64,000 nucleotides of DNA. Origin: SIG607 sp045586405. Its GTDB lineage: Bacteria; Bacillota; Clostridia; Oscillospirales; Acutalibacteraceae. Positions 58,075-64,000 of this stretch are shown here, piece by piece (within the stretch, counting starts at the first letter, position 1; every line of letters begins with the position of its first letter). Under the pieces are notes generated by a model. The model saw nothing but the letters and a program-made list of their open reading frames with translations, was not told the origin of the DNA and made no database searches. The position numbers and the translations under genes are program-made. The stretch is from the NCBI GenBank assembly GCA_045586405.1, contig JAZNAG010000145.1, positions 20,267-84,266 of the forward strand. Reading direction: 5' to 3'.

Positions 58075-59661
58075 TTATACAGTAGCGTCGGCAGGAACTT
58101 CTTCGGTTTCGCGTCCGAGTTCTTTATTCATCTGAGCAAGAGTTTTCTTGTCAAGGTTATAAATAATGGCAAGACCTATGAACTGAAGAACGGCGCTGAA
58201 AAGATAAAGACCTGCAACCAACCAGCACATATTGTGAGAGGTGGCGGCGCTTTGTCCTATGGTGCCCAGTTCAGATTTGTAACCTAAAACACCCATAAGT
58301 AAAAGAACAACAGAGGGACCTACGCCCTGAGCAAGTTTTCTAAAGAAAGAGTGAAGGGAGTATACAACGCCTTCGGCACGGGTTCCGTATTTCCATTCAT
58401 TATAGTCAATGGCATCGCCCATCATAGCCCAGGATACACAGGTATAAACGCCCATACCTACACCGAAAACAACTAAGCCGATAAGGTACAGAACGAGGGA
58501 TAACTTAACGTCGGAAACCAAGGGGAAAATAAGCATAAAGGCGCCGCCGATGAGAGAAATTACGGTTCCCACCACAGAAGCTTCTTTCTTGCCGTATTTG
58601 TTAACAATTTTGGTAATGAAAGGCATAAAGAGGAACATTGGCAAGAAGCCTATCATTTGAACAAGACCTGAAAGCTGAGCCATATTAAAATAGGTGGCAA
58701 ACATAATTGTATTTGCGGTAGTTGCTGAGTTCATACCCAAAAACATACCCATAGCGGCAAGGGTTGCACCAACGGCGGGACGGTTTTTCATAAACTGACC
58801 GAAGGCTTTAAGTACATTGAACTTTTCGCCTGTCTCGTTGGTTTTAACAGAGTTTTCGTCAACACGAATGGTTATTGTTTTGAGCATAAATATAAAGGCG
58901 ATGAAACCGAGAACGCCCATTATAAGTGCTGCCCAGAAAACGCGGTCGCCAAGTAATATTTCAACCTGCTTTCCGGTTTGGGGGTTTAACACAGCATCGC
59001 CGATTTTATAGGCTTCGCCGGTAATGGGATTGGATAAAAACTGTTCTTTGGTAAAGCCTTCGGGGATAACAATTTTGCTTAAAAAAGAATCTGTTCCGTC
59101 AAAGGAAACCTTGTTCCAAATGAGCATAGGAAGAATAACGCTTGGAAGAATGTTGCCTATCATAGAACCAATAGAACGCCAGGTTGAAAGCTGAGCGCGT
59201 TCACCTGTGTCGGAAGTTACCAAAGAAAGCATAGAGCCGTAAGGAACATTTGCAATAGTGTAAAAAGCGTCCCATACAATATAACCTAAAACAAAAAGAA
59301 CTCCTTTGAGCCAGGTGTCAGCATTGGGAAAAGGAAGAAAAACAGCTGCGCCGCCCACCAAAAGACCGCAAGCGCCCACAAAAATATATGTTTTGAATTT
59401 TCCTTTTTTGTAGCAACGTTTATCATTGTCAATGATAGAACCGATAAGGGGATCGTTAATTGCGTCCCAAATCTGAACTACGAGTAAAAGAAGGGAGAGA
59501 AGACCGGTTTCCAGCATCATATAAACGAGCCAGAAGGTTTGAACAGTGCCTTTGAGAGCGAAACTCATGTTACAGCCAAGGTCGCCGGCTGCATAAGCAA
59601 TGTTATCGCGTATACCGAACTTACGGTAGCCTTTAGCATCAAGCTTTGGTTGCTTTGCCAT
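58075..59661 (-). CDS. GPH-family sugar:cation symporter (MFS)
   Basis: A 528-residue membrane protein with 12 spans of the glycoside-pentoside-hexuronide:cation symporter group. It starts RKFGIRDNIAYAAGDLGCNMSFALKG and has IWDAINDPLIGSIIDN, the GPH signature, and TSDTGERAQLSTWRSIGSMIG. A central insert (about 185-225) is longer than in most members. It probably imports the glycoside or glucuronide that the GH2 enzyme, encoded next, cleaves. Substrate unknown. Confidence 0.92.
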   Translation of the reverse strand: MAKQPKLDAKGYRKFGIRDNIAYAAGDLGCNMSFALKGTVQTFWLVYMMLETGLLSLLLLVVQIWDAINDPLIGSIIDNDKRCYKKGKFKTYIFVGACGLLVGGAAVFLPFPNADTWLKGVLFVLGYIVWDAFYTIANVPYGSMLSLVTSDTGERAQLSTWRSIGSMIGNILPSVILPMLIWNKVSFDGTDSFLSKIVIPEGFTKEQFLSNPITGEAYKIGDAVLNPQTGKQVEILLGDRVFWAALIMGVLGFIAFIFMLKTITIRVDENSVKTNETGEKFNVLKAFGQFMKNRPAVGATLAAMGMFLGMNSATTANTIMFATYFNMAQLSGLVQMIGFLPMFLFMPFITKIVNKYGKKEASVVGTVISLIGGAFMLIFPLVSDVKLSLVLYLIGLVVFGVGMGVYTCVSWAMMGDAIDYNEWKYGTRAEGVVYSLHSFFRKLAQGVGPSVVLLLMGVLGYKSELGTIGQSAATSHNMCWLVAGLYLFSAVLQFIGLAIIYNLDKKTLAQMNKELGRETEEVPADATV

Positions 59662-59705
59662 AAAAAAATCCTCCTATTGCTAAAAAAGCATTATTTTACT
59701 CATAA

Positions 59706-59735
59706 ATTGTAACATACGTAACAAAGAAAAGTCAA
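59706..59735 (-). promoter_or_regulatory. Promoter of the symporter-GH2 pair
   Basis: Minus strand: -35 TTGACT (59735-59730), 18-base spacer, -10 TACAAT (59711-59706). Direct repeats of GTAAC in the spacer may be regulator contacts, but no regulator gene is nearby. Confidence 0.65.
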
Positions 59736-59784
59736 CAGTTTATAAAAAAAGTACTTTTTGCACAAAAAACCAAAAATTTCTTGT

Positions 59785-59818
59785 GCAAAAAAAACACAGC
59801 AGTCTATAACTGCTGTGT
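59785..59818 (-). terminator. Terminator of the DUF3048 lipoprotein gene
   Basis: ACACAGCAG (59794-59802) and CTGCTGTGT (59810-59818) form a perfect 9-bp stem; on the minus strand at least eight T residues follow. Confidence 0.9.
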
Positions 59819-59833
59819 CTGAAACGCTTTTTA

Positions 59834-60871
59834 TTAAGATTCTGAGAAAGTGGGGGTAAAATTGCTGCTGTGAATGCAAACCCAGCTTTTTCCTGCATTT
59901 ACCTTTAGTTCAGAGCCGTCCTGAGCGTAGAACTTAAAGGAAGCAGAACCTTCGCCTTTTTTCCAGGTAATAGGCTCATATCCGCCTGCTGACATATAGT
60001 AACCGCTACCTGAATTTAGGTCCACCCACATATGATATCCGTCGGGATAAGCAGAAATGGTGGTGGATAAGATAAATACGTTTGTTACTTCGTAAGCTTC
60101 GCCGGTGGTATAGTCTTTATTTGTTCTGCCTTTGGTGTTTTTGGTGTAAAGACCGGTTTCTTCGTTGTAGGTGAACACGCTGGTAGCGGAACTTGAGAAG
60201 GGAACCGAAGCAGAAACAGCCTTTGCAAAAGTGGGAGCAACTTTTTCGGTTGCTTTTCTGAAATTAGCAAAGTTTTCGGTTTTTTCGGTGGTAGCCTTAA
60301 TATTTTTTGCGGCAATACCGTTGTTTATTTTTTCACCGTCAGAATAAAGGGTGTGTTCAGAAGACAAACCGTTAGCCTGTCTGAAAGCGTAGGGAGAATC
60401 GATATTAAAGTCGGCAACACCGCTGGAAGAAAGATAAGGAGCGGCATAGACGGGGTCTTGTCCGTGGTGAATATAAATAGCATCGTGGCCGAGAGCAAGG
60501 TCAACATAAACATATCTTGCAGAACGGATAGAACCGATTTTTTTGATTACAGAAGCATCTTTATATACAGCCAAAAGACGAGTGATACCGCCCTCAACCT
60601 CGGTTTCATAAACGATATCAGCGCTTGGAACACCGGTCTGCACAGCCTGAGCGATGCCGATGTTGTTTACCATAACGGCAACGGGACGAAGTTCTTTTAC
60701 AGGTTTAGAGGAATCTTCTATACCGGTAAGGTTATTCATATATTTTGAGGTTTCCGGAACAGAGGAAGAAGGATTAGACACCTCTTCAACTGTAGGATTA
60801 CCGCCTGAGCAAGAAGTAAAACAAAAAACGGTAACCAAAGCCAGAAAAACGGATAAAACTTTTTTAAACAT
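59834..60871 (-). CDS. DUF3048 (YerB-like) lipoprotein
   Basis: A 345-residue exported lipoprotein (signal peptide with lipobox FTSCSGG), then the DUF3048 domain recognised from RPVAVMVNNIGIAQAVQTGVPSADIVYETEVEGGITRLLAVYKD and SIRSARYVYVDLALGHDAIYIHHGQDP. The C-terminal domain contains ITWKKG-type and LNSGSGYYM segments seen in YerB. B. subtilis YerB is a lipoprotein of unknown function. It is a single-gene unit with terminator downstream. Confidence 0.92.
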   Translation of the reverse strand: MFKKVLSVFLALVTVFCFTSCSGGNPTVEEVSNPSSSVPETSKYMNNLTGIEDSSKPVKELRPVAVMVNNIGIAQAVQTGVPSADIVYETEVEGGITRLLAVYKDASVIKKIGSIRSARYVYVDLALGHDAIYIHHGQDPVYAAPYLSSSGVADFNIDSPYAFRQANGLSSEHTLYSDGEKINNGIAAKNIKATTEKTENFANFRKATEKVAPTFAKAVSASVPFSSSATSVFTYNEETGLYTKNTKGRTNKDYTTGEAYEVTNVFILSTTISAYPDGYHMWVDLNSGSGYYMSAGGYEPITWKKGEGSASFKFYAQDGSELKVNAGKSWVCIHSSNFTPTFSES

Positions 60872-60979
60872 GATATGTATCTCTCCTAAATGTCATTTAC
60901 ATATATTATTATATAACTACAAAACGAGTAATGCAACAGCAAAGTTGAAATTGGAAAAAATTATTTTTTCAAATAATGC

Positions 60980-61008
60980 TTGATTTTTTAAAGCTGTTGT
61001 GATATTAT
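60980..61008 (+). promoter_or_regulatory. Promoter of the tRNA-Arg gene
   Basis: -35 TTGATT (60980-60985), 17-base spacer, -10 TATTAT (61003-61008), 21 bases before the mature tRNA 5' end. Confidence 0.65.
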
Positions 61009-61029
61009 ACTATGGCAACCTAAAAAAAT

Positions 61030-61106
61030 GCGCTGTTAGCTCAGCTGGATAGAGCGTTTGGCTACGGACCAAAAGGCCAGGAGTTCGAATCTCTTACAGC
61101 GCGCCA
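61030..61106 (+). tRNA. tRNA-Arg (anticodon ACG), CCA encoded
   Basis: A complete cloverleaf: acceptor GCGCTGT/ACAGCGC, D arm GCTC/GAGC, anticodon stem TTTGG/CCAAA with loop CTACGGA (anticodon ACG), T arm AGGAG/CTCTT with loop TTCGAAT, discriminator G and an encoded CCA. The A34 is expected to become inosine through TadA (41715-42164). Its 3' end from 61086 is repeated at 61247. Confidence 0.97.
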
Positions 61107-61111
61107 AAAAA
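61086..61111 (+). repeat. Direct repeat copy 1 (tRNA 3' end)
   Basis: The last 21 bases of tRNA-Arg plus five A residues; an identical 26-base copy lies at 61247-61272. Such duplication of a tRNA 3' end is the usual trace of tRNA-targeting integration. Confidence 0.9.
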
Positions 61112-61112
61112 G

Positions 61113-61140
61113 AAAGCCCTCGAAAGAGGGCTTTTCTGTT
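61113..61140 (+). terminator. Terminator of tRNA-Arg
   Basis: AAGCCCTC (61114-61121) and GAGGGCTT (61126-61133) form an 8-bp stem with a GAAA loop, followed by TTCTGTTTT. Confidence 0.85.
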
Positions 61141-61154
61141 TTGCTCACGATGTA

Positions 61155-61252
61155 GATTCGAACAGGGCAATGCCGAAGGCATAGAAACAGTCCGGGGACT
61201 GTTTTGATGCCCGCGTGCGTGCCGAGAAGCGCAGAAGCTTCTCGGGCGAATC
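61155..61252 (+). repeat. Foldable small repeat element next to the tRNA
   Basis: A 98-base, structure-dense stretch. Ends are inverted (GATTCG / CGAATC). Inside, GGGCA (61165) and TGCCC (61208) enclose two hairpins, ATGCC-GAA-GGCAT (61170-61182) and AAACAGTCC-GG-GGACTGTTT (61185-61204); a third, CCGAGAAGC/GCTTCTCGG, follows at 61222-61245. Its right end runs into the second tRNA 3' copy. Confidence 0.7.
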
Positions 61253-61272
61253 TCTTACAGCGCGCCAAAAAA
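61247..61272 (+). repeat. Direct repeat copy 2 (tRNA 3' end, att-like)
   Basis: Perfect 26-base copy of 61086-61111, immediately followed by a strong terminator. It could be an attachment site of an integrated element or the scar of a former one. Confidence 0.85.
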
Positions 61273-61310
61273 GGAGTAACTTTTGTCTGTCAAAAGTTAC
61301 TCCTTTTTTT
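61267..61310 (+). terminator. Strong terminator after the second tRNA 3' copy
   Basis: Two perfect 19-base arms (61267-61285 and 61291-61309) with a TCTGT loop and a T run. It partly overlaps the repeat, so the same A residues serve both. Confidence 0.92.
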
Positions 61311-61312
61311 AT

Positions 61313-61491
61313 CCAAGCCGCAGGCTTGGTATATCATCACCGCGCGAAGTGCGGTGTATATCATCAGCCCCTATGGGGCTGTATCTCATCACGCGTCAGC
61401 GTGCATCTCCCTGCGGCTTGATGATATACCGCAACAAGTTGCGGATGATATGCAAAACTTCGTTTTGATGATATGCAACGGCAAGCCGTTG
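61313..61491. repeat. Array of seven small palindromes with TATATCATCA/ATGATATG linkers
   Basis: Short perfect palindromes of different sequence occur at 61313-61329, 61339-61355, 61366-61380, 61390-61403, 61429-61444, 61453-61467 and 61476-61491. The first ones are joined by TATATCATCA-like linkers and the last three by the inverted form ATGATATG. AAGCCGCAGG (61315-61324) has its reverse complement at 61410-61419, so the whole array is itself inverted around about 61404. No gene lies here. Confidence 0.8.
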
Positions 61492-61517
61492 ATTTGTTTC
61501 CGGAAATGTGGTATAAT
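61489..61517 (+). promoter_or_regulatory. Promoter of the methyltransferase gene
   Basis: -35 TTGATT (61489-61494) is formed by the end of the last array palindrome, then a 17-base spacer and a TGG-extended -10 TATAAT (61512-61517). Confidence 0.75.
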
Positions 61518-61554
61518 TCAATTAGACAAACTTGAATTTGCAGGTATATGTGTT

Positions 61555-62145
61555 ATGGATGTAATTACTCATTATGATTTATTAGTGGATGAAAATAACG
61601 ACCCCTTTCGCGACCCGCCTCCACTACAAGAATATATGAAAGGATGGTATGGAGAACGGTTTTTAGAATCACTGGAACTTTCCGATAACAAAAATGTTCT
61701 TGAAATTGGTATAGGAACAGGAAGAATTGCTGTAAAAGTCGCTCCATACTGTATGCAATTAACGGGAATAGATATTTCTCCAAAGACCATAGAACGAGCA
61801 AAAGAAAACTTAAAAGATTGTTCTAACATTTGCTTTGTTTGTGGTGATTTCAATGAATATGGTTTTATTAAAACCTTTGATGTAATTTACTCATCGCTTA
61901 CAATGATGCATTTCAAGGATAAAAAACAAGTCATATTAAACGTTGACGCATTGTTAAATGATGGTGGTATTTTTTGTCTATCTATTGACAAGAATCAAAG
62001 TGAGTACATTGATATGGGAACTCGCAGAATTAAAATATACCCTGATACACCTGAAAACATTATTTCTCTTATAAATGCATCATCTATGTGTGTGTCAAAT
62101 GTTTTTGAAACAGATAATGCATATATCATTGTTAGCAAGAAATAA
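61555..62145 (+). CDS. Class I SAM-dependent methyltransferase
   Basis: A 196-residue methyltransferase with motif I VLEIGIGTGRIAVKVAP, acidic GIDISPKTIERAKENL, motif for the adenine pocket CGDFNEYGF and YSSLTMMHF. I start it at ATG 61555, downstream of a good promoter; a longer open frame runs back through the terminator and palindrome array and encodes no sensible protein. It is lower in GC than the left half of the window and may be accessory DNA. Substrate unknown. Confidence 0.82.
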   Translation: MDVITHYDLLVDENNDPFRDPPPLQEYMKGWYGERFLESLELSDNKNVLEIGIGTGRIAVKVAPYCMQLTGIDISPKTIERAKENLKDCSNICFVCGDFNEYGFIKTFDVIYSSLTMMHFKDKKQVILNVDALLNDGGIFCLSIDKNQSEYIDMGTRRIKIYPDTPENIISLINASSMCVSNVFETDNAYIIVSKK

Positions 62146-62295
62146 TTCAACAAATTGGAATTTATCAGACATTAGCTGTCCTACATTCTAAAAAGCCTTG
62201 ATATTACTAGCCTTTTCAGCAACTTTAAACTCAATTGTTATGTATTTTCCCTTGTTTTTGCCCTTATGAGCGAAAATAAGGGAAACTTTTTATAT

Positions 62296-63591
62296 CTAAC
62301 CGCCAACTACCTTATCGAGCAGTCGTGCGGAAGTACGTTTTGCTTCTCGTGTTGAGTGAGCATAAACGTTCATTGTGGTACTTACATCGGCATGGCCTAA
62401 AAGCTCCTGCACATCCTTCGGCGCTGCTCCATTAGAGAGCAAATTGCTTGTGAATGTGTGTCTAAGTTGGTGGAAATGAAACCCTTCGAGACCTTTTACC
62501 TTTTTGCTTGCTCTCTTGCACATAATACCAATCGTGCTTGGCGATTCATACGCTCCGTCAGGTCTTAAGCATACAAAGGATATCTCCTTGTATCCTTCGG
62601 GAACCTTTTCGTTTCTCGGTAACGTATAAACCTCGTAATAATTACGGTCTTTTTCCTTAACCTCACAGTAATAGTTGAGGCGGTATAATTCGCCGTATTT
62701 GAAACGGTTTTTGTGCTGTTCAAGCTTGGCCGTTCGCAGAATCTCTGCCAAAGTGTCACAGAAGTCCACTGTTCGGACTTTCCTACGTTTGGTAGCCCCT
62801 ATCTCGGTTTTGTGCCTTGCGTTGTTGTAGCGCATACTACGACGCACCGTAAGGTACTGCTTTTCAAGATTTACGTCTTGCCAAGTTAGTCCACAGACTT
62901 CACCAATGCGAAGTCCTGTGTAGTACGCAATCTGTATCGGGAGCAGTGCGGGATTATCCTTTGCTTTCAGAAAATCCTCAAGCTTTAAGTACATTTCGTG
63001 AGTAAGTGTTGGAATGGAAGCAACTTCACAGTTATCATCCGAGAACAGTTCGTAATCATCCTTTTTGCCTCGCCATACCACGTACTGCATTGGATTAAAA
63101 GAAATCATCCGCTTGGGAAATACTGCAAAGCGGAACGCTCCCTGCAGAACAGCAGAGAACAATCGCAAGTACCCCTTGCTGAGTGCTTTCGATGTTGTAC
63201 CGTCCGGATTCACTCCGCCAAAGCTGAGTTGATCCATAAAAGTCTGCAAATGGTCGGCTGTTACACTTTTCAGTTTTCGGTTCCCTATGGGGTATTGTTT
63301 TATACGGTTAACTGTGCCTTGGTAAGCCATCACCGTACCGTTGCTTAGATTGCCGGGTTTTAGTTCTTCTTCCACCCACATATCAAGTAACATACCCACT
63401 GTAGTATTTTCGGATTTCGCTACAAATTTCTTTGCTTCGTAGTCTTCCATTGCCTTGCGAAGCAGAGACTCTGTTTCACTCTTGCTTTCCGTACCTGCGA
63501 ACTCTCGCTGTACCTGTCTGCCGCTTTCATCTTCTACATAAAAGCGGTAGTACCACTTTTTACCTTTTTTTCTGACAGATCCTTTTGCCAT
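62296..63591 (-). CDS. int: Tyrosine recombinase/integrase of an integrative element
   Basis: A 431-residue site-specific recombinase. The N-terminal AP2-like arm-binding domain (KGSVRKKGKKWYYRFYVEDESGRQVQREF) is followed by a SAM-like core-binding domain and a catalytic domain with TGLRIGEV (first Arg), HFHQLRHTF (His-x-x-Arg), LLGHADVSTTMNVYAHST (second His and the nucleophile Tyr). All catalytic residues are present, so it is probably active. ATG 63591 is preferred because AAAGGAG precedes it by 7 bases. A Tn916-like or ICE-type integrase is likely. The excisionase gene lies upstream. Confidence 0.94.
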   Translation of the reverse strand: MAKGSVRKKGKKWYYRFYVEDESGRQVQREFAGTESKSETESLLRKAMEDYEAKKFVAKSENTTVGMLLDMWVEEELKPGNLSNGTVMAYQGTVNRIKQYPIGNRKLKSVTADHLQTFMDQLSFGGVNPDGTTSKALSKGYLRLFSAVLQGAFRFAVFPKRMISFNPMQYVVWRGKKDDYELFSDDNCEVASIPTLTHEMYLKLEDFLKAKDNPALLPIQIAYYTGLRIGEVCGLTWQDVNLEKQYLTVRRSMRYNNARHKTEIGATKRRKVRTVDFCDTLAEILRTAKLEQHKNRFKYGELYRLNYYCEVKEKDRNYYEVYTLPRNEKVPEGYKEISFVCLRPDGAYESPSTIGIMCKRASKKVKGLEGFHFHQLRHTFTSNLLSNGAAPKDVQELLGHADVSTTMNVYAHSTREAKRTSARLLDKVVGG

Positions 63592-63617
63592 AATAAAACT
63601 CCTTTCTGTTGGCAAAC

Positions 63618-63677
63618 GGAACTGTTGCAATGTGTACCTATATTATACCATTTTTTGAGCAAAATTGCAACAGTTCC
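63618..63677 (-). promoter_or_regulatory. Integrase promoter flanked by a 13-bp inverted repeat
   Basis: Minus strand: -35 TTGCAA (63670-63665), 17-base spacer, TGG-extended -10 TATAAT (63647-63642). GGAACTGTTGCAA (63618-63630) and its reverse complement TTGCAACAGTTCC (63665-63677) flank the -10, the second copy including the -35. Confidence 0.8.
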
Positions 63678-63694
63678 TATGTGTTTTTTACCTG

Positions 63695-63907
63695 TCAGCT
63701 TACTGATTTTACGATATCTATATCGAGTAAATCAACGCCCTGATTTATCTTTAAAAACTCTGTTAACGCATCGGTTCTAATAATGTGTTTACGGCCTATG
63801 AGCAGCACGGGTATTTTGCGCTCGCTCACTAATAAACGCAATGTATTTCTTCCGATACCGGTATATTCAGCAGCTTCTTCAATAGTCATTGCAATTTTTT
63901 CTACCAT
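63695..63907 (-). CDS. xis: Excisionase-family DNA-binding protein
   Basis: A 70-residue protein with an AlpA/MerR-like winged helix typical of excisionases: MTIEEAAEYTGIGRNTLRLLVSERKIPVLLIGRKHIIRTDALTEFL. The pattern resembles Xis of Tn916-like elements, which directs the integrase towards excision. AAGGAGG lies upstream. It sits 104 bases before the integrase gene, which has its own promoter in the gap. Confidence 0.88.
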   Translation of the reverse strand: MVEKIAMTIEEAAEYTGIGRNTLRLLVSERKIPVLLIGRKHIIRTDALTEFLKINQGVDLLDIDIVKSVS

Positions 63908-63924
63908 TGGCGATCCTCCTTATT

Positions 63925-63972
63925 TTATTTACCTCCATTTCCGCCGGAGGCAAGCTTCAAAACATATAACAT
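63925..63972 (-). CDS. Possible 15-codon leader peptide upstream of xis
   Basis: ATG 63972 behind AAGGAG, reading MLYVLKLASGGNGGK and ending 18 bases before the xis start codon. Good spacing of the ribosome site is the only support. Beyond it, towards 64000, a minus-strand reading frame may end at about 63985, but too little is visible. Confidence 0.25.
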   Translation of the reverse strand: MLYVLKLASGGNGGK

Positions 63973-64000
63973 ATAAATTCTCCTTACAGGCGGTGGCAGG

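Noticed and set aside
61313..61491. CRISPR array
   Set aside because: Repeated linkers are only about 10 bases, the intervening units are palindromes, and no cas gene is present.
61204..61554. Long in-frame extension upstream of the methyltransferase start
   Set aside because: It runs through a repeated tRNA end, a 19-bp terminator and a palindrome array; a good promoter and start lie downstream, so it is not coding.

Overview
The window is chromosomal DNA of a spore-forming, anaerobic, low-to-moderate GC Firmicute, most like an uncultured Clostridia/Oscillospiraceae-type organism. The basis is the strong AAGGAGG-type ribosome sites, the origin order dnaA-dnaN-yaaA-recF-remB-gyrB-gyrA, the sporulation genes (spoVAE, a SpoVB-like flippase) and the anaerobic ribonucleotide reductase nrdDG. 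Taxonomy is inference; no rRNA is present.

Layout. (1) 1-11.5 kb, plus strand: a phosphatase-RimI fusion (cut by the window edge), tsaD, a lipid kinase, the elongasome set mreB-mreC-mreD-PBP2, a MinD-type ATPase with its own near-perfect sigma-A promoter, mgsA, hisS and aspS. (2) 11.7-20.5 kb: a compact phage-derived cassette with small and large terminase, a membrane protein, scaffold, major capsid protein with an Ig-like tail, portal, connector, a large tail-like protein, a lipoprotein glycosidase-like protein and an SPP1-type holin. It has no integrase, repressor, replication or tape-measure gene, and it sits between two housekeeping genes behind two terminators. This is the best candidate for an undescribed system (gene-transfer-agent-like, capsid-forming satellite-like, or a domesticated remnant). 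(3) 20.5-29.5 kb: manA, a small stress/regulator island (lipoprotein, membrane proteins, two HTH regulators), an E2-like acyltransferase relative, SLOG/LOG-fold proteins, dut and nrdG-nrdD with an NrdR box. (4) 29.7-35.6 kb: rarA, spoVAE, rsmA-parB-parA, a lipoprotein and an AI-2E family permease. (5) 35.7-42.2 kb: a 1,145-residue secreted protein, a hairpin array, a SpoVB-like flippase, a short QueG-like protein and tadA. (6) 42.2-52.1 kb: two parS sites (one inside a 30-bp palindrome that also looks like a terminator), a CPBP protease and the gyrA to dnaA block with the presumed oriC. (7) 52.1-60.9 kb: a SLOG protein, a YtrA-type GntR/ABC operon with a textbook operator, a GH2 glycosidase with its GPH-type sugar symporter, and a DUF3048 lipoprotein. 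(8) 61.0-64.0 kb: tRNA-Arg(ACG), a duplicated tRNA 3' end, a foldable small repeat, a hairpin array, a methyltransferase, and a tyrosine integrase plus excisionase marking the edge of an integrative element that runs out of the window.

Functional links: ParA/ParB and the parS sites form one segregation system next to the replication origin; TadA's known bacterial substrate, tRNA-Arg(ACG), is encoded 19 kb away; mreBCD, PBP2 and the MinD-like protein form a cell-shape cluster; the GH2 enzyme and GPH symporter form a sugar-uptake and hydrolysis pair. Start codons were moved from the longest possible frame wherever the ribosome-binding site clearly favoured an internal start. All family calls come from reading the sequence without database searches.
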